Positions 27,655-36,524 of a stretch of 39,041 nucleotides of DNA are shown one piece after another. The position numbers and the translations under genes were made by a program. Below the pieces are notes generated by a model. The model made no database searches. It saw nothing but the letters and a program-made list of their open reading frames with translations, and had not been told where the DNA came from. The DNA is from an uncultured Planctomycetaceae bacterium (lineage in GTDB: Bacteria > Planctomycetota > Planctomycetia > Planctomycetales > Planctomycetaceae), in the NCBI GenBank assembly GCA_903924405.1, contig CAIYBH010000244.1, forward strand, positions 1-39,041, written 5' to 3'. The stretch's first letter is position 1; each line of letters begins with the position of its first letter.

Positions 27655-27683
27655 AAATTACTTGCAATCGTCCCGGATGTCAA
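27655..27683 (-). promoter_or_regulatory. Candidate promoter of the nusA-infB-rbfA operon
   Basis: A perfect TTGACA (27683-27678) lies 17 bases before TAATTT (27660-27655), which is only three-of-six for the -10. The predicted start near 27648 gives a leader of about 314 bases that contains the terminator hairpin. Confidence 0.45.
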
Positions 27684-27787
27684 GCAACTGACCCTGCTTG
27701 CTGTCGACCAATTCACTGCGTTCCGTTGACTGAATCGCCCACGTTCGACATCAATCACCCACGATTACTCAGGTCCAGCCCACACGA

Positions 27788-28012
27788 TCATTCGCCCGAT
27801 CCCGCCTGACCAGTACCCGAAGTCACACACTCACGCACAACTTGACGCGCCGCTTTCCACGCATGACGAATGGTGAACAATCGCGACTCAATTTGCTCCG
27901 CCGTGAAGTACCTTCCGTGATCGCTGGGTGGTAATCCGGCCAGTGCCAGCGTTAAAGGCATCAAATCCAGAAACTCGCGGTATCGACGCTGCACGTCAGA
28001 CTGATCTGCCAT
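27788..28012 (-). CDS. Small conserved protein, unknown function
   Basis: 74 residues with a well-ordered sequence: RRYREFLDLMPLTLALAGLP, then GRYFTAEQIESRLFTIRHAW, and a basic helix ending in ARQVVRECV. This looks like a conserved small planctomycete protein of helical type, not a random frame; I know no function for it. It is probably cytoplasmic, since there is no signal peptide. The ATG at 28012 has AGGGG about ten bases upstream. It lies between the FHA gene and nusA, all on the minus strand, and could be co-transcribed with the FHA gene (198-base gap). Confidence 0.65.
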   Translation of the reverse strand: MADQSDVQRRYREFLDLMPLTLALAGLPPSDHGRYFTAEQIESRLFTIRHAWKAARQVVRECVTSGTGQAGSGE

Positions 28013-28210
28013 GTATCACAGCCCCTGCCAAATTCCAAACACCCACAAACGCTGGCCTGCCCCGCCAGTTACTCGGCCCCCAACGCACTCACGCCGGCCG
28101 CTCTCGACTTCTTCCGCCCGAAAGACAGACAATCGCAAACTGCGAAAAAAGCACAAACCCAAAGCAAACACTCTCGTGCCCCAAAACCGCCCCTCAGGAC
28201 CTGAGCCCGC

Positions 28211-29122
28211 TCAGCCCCCCGGACGTCGCCCAAGATATTGCTTGATGATCGCGTCCGCTGCACCAGTCGGCTTTGCTGTGTCTTTCGTATTCGATCCCGT
28301 GCTGCCCTTTGATGCTTCCGCCTCTTTCGCACCAGTCGTGCTCGGATCCGGTAAGGCGACATTGATACTTGCCTCCACAGGAGCTGCCACGGGCGCGGCA
28401 GCAGGCGCCGCTGGCACACCACCCATCATGCCACCAGGCATCGGATATCCCATCGGTGCCATCATCGGGTTGTACATCTGCCCAAAACCCGGCATCATCT
28501 GCGGCTGGTAGGGAAAACCTCCGTACATTCCGCCAGGATAACCCATCGGCGACATCATTGGCGGATACGGATATTGACCAGGCATCATCCCCGGCATCAT
28601 TCCACCACCCTGCTCCATCCCGCCATAACCAGGCATCTGAGGAGCCCCGGCCGCCACAACTCCCGGGGCTGTGACCGGCAATGTCACAGTCGTGTCCGAA
28701 GCAACCGCTGTCGGCGATCCGATTTCCGGAGCCGCTGGGACGGATGGTGCCGTGACCTGAGTGTCCAAAGCAGCCAGAACACCCGTCGGAAGAATCGCAC
28801 TGTCCGAATCCGGAACCGTAACGCCTGCTCGCAAAACCAATTGAAAGTCAAGATTTCCAATCAGAATTCGATCGCCGTCCGCCAATACCGTCTCTTTGCG
28901 AATCCGATCGCCGTTTACCAGAGTCCCATTGGTGCTGCCAAGGTCACGCAGGCGTACCGAGTAGTCATCCACGCTGAAAACACAGTGATGACGACTCACC
29001 ATCTCACTGTTCGGACGCAACTGACAATCCTGCTCACGACCAATCAGAAACTTTCGCCGATTCAGCGGAATGATCTGACCAGCGTGCTTGCCTCCGACAA
29101 CCTTGAGTTCCGCTGAAATCAT
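28211..29122 (-). CDS. FHA-domain protein with Met/Pro/Gly-rich region
   Basis: 303 residues. Residues 1-100 form a forkhead-associated domain with the phosphothreonine-binding residues in GREQDCQLRPNSEMVSRHHC (28-47) and LGSTNGTLVNGDRI. After an Ala/Pro/Val linker comes a region of about 80 residues rich in Met, Pro, Gly, Tyr and Gln (for example PGMMPGQYPYPPMMSPMGYP). The Lys/Ser/Thr-rich C-terminus ends IIKQYLGRRPGG. FHA domains read Ser/Thr phosphorylation, and planctomycetes have many Ser/Thr kinases; no kinase gene is adjacent. The ATG at 29122 has GGAG nine bases upstream. Confidence 0.92.
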   Translation of the reverse strand: MISAELKVVGGKHAGQIIPLNRRKFLIGREQDCQLRPNSEMVSRHHCVFSVDDYSVRLRDLGSTNGTLVNGDRIRKETVLADGDRILIGNLDFQLVLRAGVTVPDSDSAILPTGVLAALDTQVTAPSVPAAPEIGSPTAVASDTTVTLPVTAPGVVAAGAPQMPGYGGMEQGGGMMPGMMPGQYPYPPMMSPMGYPGGMYGGFPYQPQMMPGFGQMYNPMMAPMGYPMPGGMMGGVPAAPAAAPVAAPVEASINVALPDPSTTGAKEAEASKGSTGSNTKDTAKPTGAADAIIKQYLGRRPGG

Positions 29123-29755
29123 CGCATTTCGCTCCAGTCCGGGCAGTACAGCAGGAAAATCGCTTTCCTAGTGTAGCCGTTTACGCAGTACCGACGCACA
29201 CAAGTGTTCAAAAAATTTAACATTTTTTTCGCGGCATGTCAGCGTTTACGCAGGCCAACCACAAATAATTCCGCACTTCTCTTTCCGAATTCTTCGGGCC
29301 GAGCCTTTCGCAAAACTCCCGTTGCTGGTCCGTCGATTCCCAACCGCAGTGCTTCCCCCATCGGTCGTTTCATCCACCGTATTCTTCCAACTTTCGGTTC
29401 AACCGGGGGTCCATAACGATTTCATCGGGAAACTCTACGTCATAATTTTCAGGATTTCCCTGACCATTCCACACCTTTTTCATTCCCCCTGTCTCGCACC
29501 CAAATCTACCAATCACTGTCCCACGCCCCTCCACGCTCTCTACCCCACCACGAAACACCCTTCCGCCGTCCCCCACATGATTGACGCGATATGCCCGAAA
29601 TCGCAGTCAGGCTTTCATGCGTTTACACCGCGCCACACAGCTCCTGCGATCTCAGAATTCCCCTGATTTTCGCCGATTATTGCAGGGACAAGGCCATCGA
29701 TGTGCGATACGATCGTGAAGGCCTTCGCATCCGCTGTCTCCTCGCGAGTCCTCTT
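29123..29755. other. Divergent intergenic region between the FHA and DUF1501 genes
   Basis: 633 bases. It contains an 11-base direct repeat (29178-29253, listed separately) and an A/T-only inverted repeat, AAAAAAT / ATTTTTT (29210-29228), which may bend DNA. The DUF1501 frame is open from 29591, but the signal-peptide start lies at 29756. No convincing sigma-70 pair could be fixed in either direction. Confidence 0.45.
29178..29253. repeat. Pair of 11-base direct repeats upstream of the FHA gene
   Basis: CGTTTACGCAG occurs at 29178-29188 and again at 29243-29253, 65 bases apart, with the A/T-only inverted repeat between. They lie 55-130 bases upstream of the FHA start and could be regulator binding sites. 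A similar GCGTTTAC is found near 29620. Confidence 0.5.
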
Positions 29756-31204
29756 ATGACTGCCTCCCCTGCCGCTTTCCATCCTTCCCCGCTCTCGACC
29801 ACACCACAACTTCTGCCCAGTCGCCGACAGGTCCTGCAGCAGTCCGCCATGGGCCTCGGAGCACTCGGTCTCGGGAGCCTGCTGTTCAACGAGGGTGCCC
29901 TGGCCAACGATCCCGCCACGTCCCTCCCCACGCGATCCCCGCATTTTCGTCCCCGGGCCCAGAGGGTCATTCACTTTTTTCTCAACGGGGGACCGTCCCA
30001 TGTCGATACCTTCGACCCAAAACCACTCCTTGCCAGATACAACAATCGCTCAGTGTCCGAAAACCTACTGACCGAACGCAAAACCGGAGCCGGTTTTCCT
30101 TCCCCCTTCCGGTTCCGCAAGTACGGCCAATCCGGCATCGAAGTCAGTGATCTCTTCTCAAAAACCGCAGAGCACATCGACGATATCGCCGTGATTCGTT
30201 CCATGTATGCTCAGGTGCCCAACCACGAACCTTCTCTGATGCTGATGAACTGCGGGGATTCCGTTCAACCCCGCCCCAGTATGGGCTCGTGGGTTCTCTA
30301 TGGCCTCGGCTCAGAAAACCAAAACCTCCCGGGTTTTGTTGCCATGTGCCCCGGTGGCCTGCCCATCAAAGACACAGAAAACTGGCAGTCTGCCTTTCTG
30401 CCCGGTGCCTATCAGGGAACCTTCATTGATTCACAGCACAAGGAACTCCGTCGCCTGATCGAAAATATTGAACACCCGCAAATCGCAACCTCGGCACAGC
30501 GCCAACAACTGAATCTCCTCGCTCAATTCAACAAAGAACATCGTGACCAGCGCATCGATCCTCGTCTGGATGCCCGCATTCAATCCTTTGAACTGGCTTT
30601 CCGCATGCAGCAGGATGCCGCCGAAGCGTTCGATATCAGCCATGAACCCCAGCATATTCAGGATCTGTACGGAAGCGGTGTGCACGGTCGACAAACACTG
30701 ATCGCTCGCCGCTTGCTGGAACGCGGCGTTCGCTACATCCAACTCTGGCATGGCGCTGGACAACCCTGGGACAACCATGCGGGGCTGGAAACCGCCCACC
30801 GCACTCTCGCCGGGCAGATCGACCAGCCCATCGCAGCCCTCATCGCCGATCTCAAGCAACGCGGGTTGTTCGAGGACACCCTGATTCTCTGGGGCGGCGA
30901 ATTCGGCCGAACTCCCACCGTCGAACTTGGCGCCGATGGCAAGCCTCAGTCCGGTCGCGATCACAACCACTGGGGGTTCAGCGTCTGGCTGGCCGGCGGT
31001 GGAATTCGCGGCGGTACCGTCTACGGCGCTACAGATGAACTGGGCTTCAAGGCCGCCGAAAACCCCGTCAGTATCCACGATCTGCATGCCACCATGCTGC
31101 ACTGCCTTGGTTTTGACCACCGCAAACTCACCTTCCGCTACGCAGGTCGTGATTTCCGTCTCACCGATGTCCATGGCGAAGTGATTCAGCAGATCTGCTC
31201 CTGA
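29756..31204 (+). CDS. DUF1501 family protein, exported by the Tat route
   Basis: 482 residues. The N-terminus holds a twin-arginine-type leader (SRRQVLQQSAMGLGALGLGS). The mature protein has the DUF1501 landmarks: VIHFFLNGGPSHVDTFDPKP, later RYIQLWHGAGQPWDNHAG, then ILWGGEFGRTPTVEL and GRDHNHWGFSVWLAGGGIRG. The family belongs to the alkaline-phosphatase/sulfatase-like superfamily and is greatly expanded in planctomycetes; its substrate is unknown. The frame is open for another 55 codons upstream, but the leader places the start at 29756. It is followed 324 bases later by the cytochrome-WD40 gene. A DUF1549/DUF1553 cytochrome gene, its usual partner, is absent. Confidence 0.93.
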   Translation: MTASPAAFHPSPLSTTPQLLPSRRQVLQQSAMGLGALGLGSLLFNEGALANDPATSLPTRSPHFRPRAQRVIHFFLNGGPSHVDTFDPKPLLARYNNRSVSENLLTERKTGAGFPSPFRFRKYGQSGIEVSDLFSKTAEHIDDIAVIRSMYAQVPNHEPSLMLMNCGDSVQPRPSMGSWVLYGLGSENQNLPGFVAMCPGGLPIKDTENWQSAFLPGAYQGTFIDSQHKELRRLIENIEHPQIATSAQRQQLNLLAQFNKEHRDQRIDPRLDARIQSFELAFRMQQDAAEAFDISHEPQHIQDLYGSGVHGRQTLIARRLLERGVRYIQLWHGAGQPWDNHAGLETAHRTLAGQIDQPIAALIADLKQRGLFEDTLILWGGEFGRTPTVELGADGKPQSGRDHNHWGFSVWLAGGGIRGGTVYGATDELGFKAAENPVSIHDLHATMLHCLGFDHRKLTFRYAGRDFRLTDVHGEVIQQICS

Positions 31205-31528
31205 ATGGCTTTTCCCCACGACAATAGCCGGGCCTCACGCCCGCAGCGATGTCACCTTCGCTGCTAACCTGTTCACAGCAGATCAGCACCGATACAACTA
31301 ATGGACGTGAACGCGACCTGACAGGTAAGCTCCGAGCTCAAAAGTATCACCGACGTTTCAATGCGCAGCACTCCGCCGCTGTAAACCTGCCTACCTAAGA
31401 CACACAAGCCCCTGACAAGACAGCCACCAGACCTCTGATCATCAACCGCGGATCACATTCACTTGCATCAGGATCACTTACCGCACCCCTCCATAACTCT
31501 GCCCGGCTCTGTTTCTCTGAGGTGACGA
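31205..31528. other. Spacer between the DUF1501 and cytochrome-WD40 genes
   Basis: 324 bases without a gene. A 5-bp stem, CGGGC-CTCAC-GCCCG (near 31228-31242), has no T tract, so it is not a convincing terminator. I could not identify a clear promoter, so co-transcription with the DUF1501 gene cannot be decided. Confidence 0.4.
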
Positions 31529-34500
31529 ATGGCCCAGACGCCCACACTGCCCCTGCTCCTGGTCACATGTCTGCTGCATGCATCGTCCGCCGCTGCTCCC
31601 CCGATCCCCATTGAGTCGCTGACACGCTCAGAGCCTGTCAGTTTTGATCGGGAAATCCTGCCCCTTCTGCGCCGCAACTGCCTTGCCTGCCATTCCGCCA
31701 GCGAACGTCAGGGAGGCCTCGTCCTCGAAAACCCAGCCGCAATTCTGAAGGGCGGTGACTCCGGACCAGCCGCTGTTGCCGGCAAAGGAACTGACAGCCT
31801 GCTCCTGAAACTAGCTGCTCACCAGTCAGATCCTGTCATGCCGCCCGAGGGTAACGATGTGGCCGCTACGCCCCTCTCACCCACCCAACTCGGACTGCTC
31901 AAACTCTGGATCGATCAGGGCGCCAGCGGAAATGGGGGTATAGACAGCCTCTCCCCCGGATCCCTGAAGCCCATCCCATCAGCACTCAACGCCGTTCAGG
32001 CAACCGCTCTCTCACAGGATGGCCAGGTGATTGCCTTCAGTCGCGGTCACCAGCTTCTACTCCATCACGTTCCGTCCGGGCAGTTGATCACAACTCTCAA
32101 TGCTCCCAATCCGGATCACCAGTCACCAGGTGCCCACTCCGATCTCGTTCAGTCACTCGCTTTTAATCTCGATGGGAATCTGCTGGCCTCCGGGGGCTTT
32201 CGTGAAATACGTCTCTGGCGTCGTCCGGCAGATGTCCGTCGGCTGAGCCTTCCTCTCAACTCACAACCCGTCACTGCCGCCCTCAGCACCGATCAGAAAT
32301 GGCTGGCCATCGCAACAAAGGATTTCTCCATCCGTTTGTTTCAGACAATCGACGGGACGCCGGGGCCGGTCTTCCAGGGGCATTCAGAAATCGTCACCGC
32401 TCTGCAATTCCATAATGACCAACTGATCTCTGCCTCCGCCGATCGCACTGTTCGACTCTGGAGCCTGTCAGGACTGCAGGAATTCGGACGTATCGACACG
32501 CCGACGCCGATTTCCGCCTTGGCGCTCGTGAATCCCGCAACCAGCGACACGACTAAGTCCCAGCCACTCCTCGTTACCGGGGGTGGAGATAACCTCCTGC
32601 GACTCTGGCACCTGCCATCTGTCCCGATCACCCCTGTCGCCTCCATTCCCGGTACACCCAGACTTCTGGAGGCCAGCCCCGACTACGGCCTTGTCGCCAT
32701 CGCCGACAATTTCGGAATCATCCATGTCTTTCGCTGGAACCGGGAGCAGAACAAATCGGAATTCGCCCCCCTCACCCAGTGGAAAACGGATGGATCACTG
32801 CGTTCCATCCTGCTCGACCCTGGCCCCGTCGCACCAGCACAGGCGCCGGCGACGCCGGAATTTCGACTGATCGCGGGTTTCGCCGACGGAACCATCCGAG
32901 TCTGGTCTGCCGCAACCAACACAGTCACCTCGCAGTGGTCTGCAGAGCCATCCCCAGTCGTGACCCTCGCACGCTCCGACGACGGAAAACTGCTCGCCTC
33001 CGGCTGTGAAAATGGTTCCACACGCCTCTGGAAACTGGATTCGCCCCCCGAACGGCCCTTCGAACCGGTAGACGCCGAATCGCCCGCCGCCGCGACACTC
33101 AGCCCCTCGGGAAAACTGCTTGCCACGTCCGCTCTCAAAGACAATCTCTCCACTCTGATCATTCGAAACACAGAAACCGGGCGGGTCAGTCAATCCATAC
33201 AAAGGCATCCTGGCCCCGTGCAGTTGCTCGCATTCTCACAGAATGAAACACGCCTCGCGTCTCTCGGGACGGACGGCACCCTGCGACTCTGGGATCTCAC
33301 CGCAACCACACCGGCCGAACCTCGGGTACTGGCCGAACTCACCACTCCTGTGACCGCTCTCGCCTGCTCGCCGGATGGCACACAGATTGCCGTCGCCTCC
33401 GCAGATCATTCCCTCCGCCTGTATTCTTCCACCGACGGTACGTTCCTGCGGGAATTCATCGGCCATTCCGGGCGGATCCTTTCCACCGGCTTCCTGAACG
33501 GACAACTTTTCAGCACCTCGTCCGACAGGACACTTCGCTTCTGGAATCCACTCGATGGAGCTCTGGCTCAGTCTCTGCCCCTTCCCTCAGCACCCGTCTG
33601 TGCCGCCCTCACTTCAGACGGAAAACAACTGCTGACTGGCTGCGAAGATGGCAAGGTGCGACTGCTGCAATGCAGCGACGGCGCTGTCCTGCAGACGATC
33701 GCCGGATTATCCTCGCCGCCTGTCGCTGTCAGCATCGCTGGCACCGGTGACAGGTTCTGTGTTCGTTGTGCCGATGGACAGATCTCCATCTGGTCCACAG
33801 GGACCGGTCAACTTCTGCAGGCACTGCCGGCATCCACGAGTCCGATGTCCCTGTTTTTCGGAACGCCCGACCAACTCCTGCTGGCAAGTCAGAATGGTCC
33901 CCCAGTCGCAGTTTCACTTCGATTCCAGAGTACTCCCGACAAATCCACGGCCCCGATTACAGGACTCGCCTTCATTGCCAGCGGTCAGACCCTGGCCATT
34001 GCTTCCGCCGATGGCGGCATACGCGGAGTCAACACAGCCACGGGACAGGCAGTCTTCAACAGCTCTCACGCCGCACCGTTGTATCACCTTTCCAGATCAC
34101 CCGATGGACAACGCATAGCCACCGGCGGCGATCAAGGCACCATCCGACTCTGGACAACTGACGGGCAACCCGTCGGAAATACATCGTTCTCTGGTTTGCC
34201 AGGGTCTGTCCGGCACCTCACCTGGTCGGCAGACAGCAAACAACTGCTTGCCTCAACGATCGGCGAGTCCCCGGAATGCGGACTTTTCGATGTCTCGACA
34301 ACCGCACTGCTGCAACGGTTCAGCCAGCCAGAGCACATCCCCGTCGGCTGCCTGCTTCCCTCCGCCTTGTCACAACAGATCCCGGATGGCCCCGTGTCCA
34401 CGGTTGTGGTCTCGTCCCATGGTATCCACCTATGGCAACTGACCATGATCAAGTCCCTTTCCGGCCACACTAATCCCGTCACGGCACTCGCCAGCGTGCC

Positions 34501-36409
34501 GTCCACTCCGATGCAGGTGTTCAGCGGCAGCGCAGAATCCACCGTACGCCGCTGGAATCTCTCCAATGGACAGGTCACCCAGCAGTACAATCTCGGTGGC
34601 CCTGTCAACGCGATCGCCGTTTCCCCCGACGGTCAACGCGTTGCCGCCGCGGGTGAAAATCGCGCCGCTCGCCTCTGGAATCTCAGCGGCACACAAATCG
34701 CCGAAATGAAAGGTGACCTCCGTCGCAAAGTCGCCCTGACTCGCGCACAACAACGCGAAACCGCAGCAAACACTCGACTGACACTCGCCAGACAACAACT
34801 GGAAGCAGCCGAAAAAGATGTGCCCTTAAAAACGGAAGCCGAAAAAAAACTGACCGAATCGCTGAACGCTGCCAATGACAGCGTTATGGCCGGAAAATCT
34901 GCACGCGATACGGCACTCGCCGCAAAAACCGAGGCTGAAAAAACTGCAATCGAAGCCTCAGCAGCGTCCCGCAGCGCACTTACCGAAAAACTGAATGCCG
35001 AACGCGCAGCCAAAGAAGCCGCTGGTCAGGTCCAGCAACTGCAGGCACGCCTGAATCGACTGCAGCAATCCGCCTCCACAGATCCACAGAACGAGGCTCT
35101 CAAACAACGAATCGCCAACGCCCGGACTGAACTCGACGCGGCAACCCAGCAAGCCACACAACGGACGGCTGCTGTCCAGGCACCAACAGCACTCGCGGCA
35201 GACAAGGCCAAAGTCGCTAACGAAGCCGCACAAAAACTGGAGGCTGCACAAAAGCCTTATAACGATGCAGCCACCGCGCTGAAGTCCGCCGAATCTGCAC
35301 GTAATCTGCTCGCGCAGCAACAGGCACTCGCTACCACAGAACTTCAGATCGCCGTCGCCCTCGTCCCCACCCGACAGCAGGCCGTCACGCTCGCAGAAAT
35401 GACCCTCGCGGAATCCAAATCGCAAACCGTCAGTGCCGCAGATCAGGTGCTGGCGGCGGAACAACCACTTCGCAGCATCAGTTTTTCCCCGGATGGAACG
35501 GCTCTGACCACTTCCGGTGACTTCTCCAGCCTCCACACCTGGGATGGAAAATTCGGAACCCCGCTGGATGCCTTCGCAGGGCATCAGGCACCGGTTCGAA
35601 AAGCCCTCTTCGTTGGGAATTCTGATCTGTTCTCGATCTCAGATGATCAGACATTTGCAGTCTGGAATACAAAGCCGGAATGGATGCTGGAACGGACTCT
35701 CGGATCCCCCGATGATCCGGATCAGATTACACACCGAGTGACTTCCGTGGAATTCTCCGCAGACTCAGGGACCTTGCTCGTCGCCGGAGGTATTCCTTCT
35801 CGCCGCGGAGAACTGCAGATCTTTTCCGTCACCGATGGAACTCGACGGCTGCATCTGCCCAAAGCTCATGATGACGTGATCTACTCTGCTCGCTTCTCAC
35901 CAGATGGTCGAAAAATCGCTTCGGCAGGAGCCGACAAATATGTGCGACTTTTTGATACCGCCAGCGGTGAACAAATTCGCCGCCTCGAAGGCCACACCAG
36001 CTATGCCTTGGGTGTCTCATGGAAACGCGATGGTCAAATCCTCGCGTCCGCAGGGGCGGATCACTCAATCCGCGTCTGGAATGGAGAATCCGGCGATCAA
36101 CTTCGCTCCATTCAGAACCTGAATCGGCCCGTGACAGCACTTGCCTTCATCGGAGAATCCGATCAGATTGTCTCAGCCTGCGGCGATAAACTCGCAAGAA
36201 TCCATAATTCCGCCAACGGAGGTCTGATTCGCAATCTGCCGGGTTCCGCTTCATGGCTGCACTGTGTCGCAGCCTCCCCCGACAGCACCATCATCGCTGC
36301 AGGAAATGCCGCAGGAGCTGTGCATCTCTGGAATGGAACCAACGGTCAGTCCTTAAGGATTTTTCAGCCAGGTTCTGCAGAAGGAAAAGCACAGACCGCC
36401 TCGCGCTGA
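31529..36409 (+). CDS. Giant c-type cytochrome / WD40 / coiled-coil protein
   Basis: 1626 residues. A signal peptide (residues 1 to about 22) is followed by a planctomycete-type cytochrome c domain with one heme site, CLACH (51-55), in RRNCLACHSASERQGGL, and a likely distal Met in DPVMPPEG. WD40 repeats begin near residue 160 and run to about 1055, with typical WD-like ends such as DRTVRLWSL and DGTLRLWDL. A long Ala/Glu/Gln-rich coiled coil occupies about 1060-1305. A second set of WD40 repeats runs from about 1310 to 1620. The protein should be periplasmic, with two propeller sets joined by a helical rod. The ATG has GAGG six bases upstream. It follows the DUF1501 gene. Electron transfer to an unknown partner is inferred. 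Confidence 0.93.
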   Translation: MAQTPTLPLLLVTCLLHASSAAAPPIPIESLTRSEPVSFDREILPLLRRNCLACHSASERQGGLVLENPAAILKGGDSGPAAVAGKGTDSLLLKLAAHQSDPVMPPEGNDVAATPLSPTQLGLLKLWIDQGASGNGGIDSLSPGSLKPIPSALNAVQATALSQDGQVIAFSRGHQLLLHHVPSGQLITTLNAPNPDHQSPGAHSDLVQSLAFNLDGNLLASGGFREIRLWRRPADVRRLSLPLNSQPVTAALSTDQKWLAIATKDFSIRLFQTIDGTPGPVFQGHSEIVTALQFHNDQLISASADRTVRLWSLSGLQEFGRIDTPTPISALALVNPATSDTTKSQPLLVTGGGDNLLRLWHLPSVPITPVASIPGTPRLLEASPDYGLVAIADNFGIIHVFRWNREQNKSEFAPLTQWKTDGSLRSILLDPGPVAPAQAPATPEFRLIAGFADGTIRVWSAATNTVTSQWSAEPSPVVTLARSDDGKLLASGCENGSTRLWKLDSPPERPFEPVDAESPAAATLSPSGKLLATSALKDNLSTLIIRNTETGRVSQSIQRHPGPVQLLAFSQNETRLASLGTDGTLRLWDLTATTPAEPRVLAELTTPVTALACSPDGTQIAVASADHSLRLYSSTDGTFLREFIGHSGRILSTGFLNGQLFSTSSDRTLRFWNPLDGALAQSLPLPSAPVCAALTSDGKQLLTGCEDGKVRLLQCSDGAVLQTIAGLSSPPVAVSIAGTGDRFCVRCADGQISIWSTGTGQLLQALPASTSPMSLFFGTPDQLLLASQNGPPVAVSLRFQSTPDKSTAPITGLAFIASGQTLAIASADGGIRGVNTATGQAVFNSSHAAPLYHLSRSPDGQRIATGGDQGTIRLWTTDGQPVGNTSFSGLPGSVRHLTWSADSKQLLASTIGESPECGLFDVSTTALLQRFSQPEHIPVGCLLPSALSQQIPDGPVSTVVVSSHGIHLWQLTMIKSLSGHTNPVTALASVPSTPMQVFSGSAESTVRRWNLSNGQVTQQYNLGGPVNAIAVSPDGQRVAAAGENRAARLWNLSGTQIAEMKGDLRRKVALTRAQQRETAANTRLTLARQQLEAAEKDVPLKTEAEKKLTESLNAANDSVMAGKSARDTALAAKTEAEKTAIEASAASRSALTEKLNAERAAKEAAGQVQQLQARLNRLQQSASTDPQNEALKQRIANARTELDAATQQATQRTAAVQAPTALAADKAKVANEAAQKLEAAQKPYNDAATALKSAESARNLLAQQQALATTELQIAVALVPTRQQAVTLAEMTLAESKSQTVSAADQVLAAEQPLRSISFSPDGTALTTSGDFSSLHTWDGKFGTPLDAFAGHQAPVRKALFVGNSDLFSISDDQTFAVWNTKPEWMLERTLGSPDDPDQITHRVTSVEFSADSGTLLVAGGIPSRRGELQIFSVTDGTRRLHLPKAHDDVIYSARFSPDGRKIASAGADKYVRLFDTASGEQIRRLEGHTSYALGVSWKRDGQILASAGADHSIRVWNGESGDQLRSIQNLNRPVTALAFIGESDQIVSACGDKLARIHNSANGGLIRNLPGSASWLHCVAASPDSTIIAAGNAAGAVHLWNGTNGQSLRIFQPGSAEGKAQTASR

Positions 36410-36524
36410 GACACTCTATGAACCGATCAGCGTGTGCCAACTGTTCCACAGATACCGTCTGCATCAGACCAGTCTCAGAGCATGCACCGGGGCAACCGCG
36501 TCCCGCCGACGTACCTACCCACAA

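Larger units (their letters stand above)
27335..27787. other. Long nusA leader region
   Basis: 453 bases between the small upstream gene and nusA. It holds a candidate promoter (27655-27683) and an intrinsic terminator (27365-27392). It also has a 12-base direct repeat ACAGACCAAGCC (27404-27415 and 27467-27478), with a related partial copy between. A 95-codon open frame with a TTG start (27667 to 27380, minus) crosses the leader and ends inside the hairpin loop, but it does not look like a conserved protein. Confidence 0.6.

Noticed and set aside
27380..27667. 95-codon minus-strand open frame in the nusA leader
   Set aside because: It has a TTG start without a ribosome-binding site, Cys/Ser/Arg-rich composition and no family resemblance; it ends inside the terminator loop. 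Kept only as a note in the attenuation finding.
29591..29755. Longer N-terminus for the DUF1501 protein
   Set aside because: The extra 55 codons look unlike protein of the family, and the twin-arginine leader fits the start at 29756.
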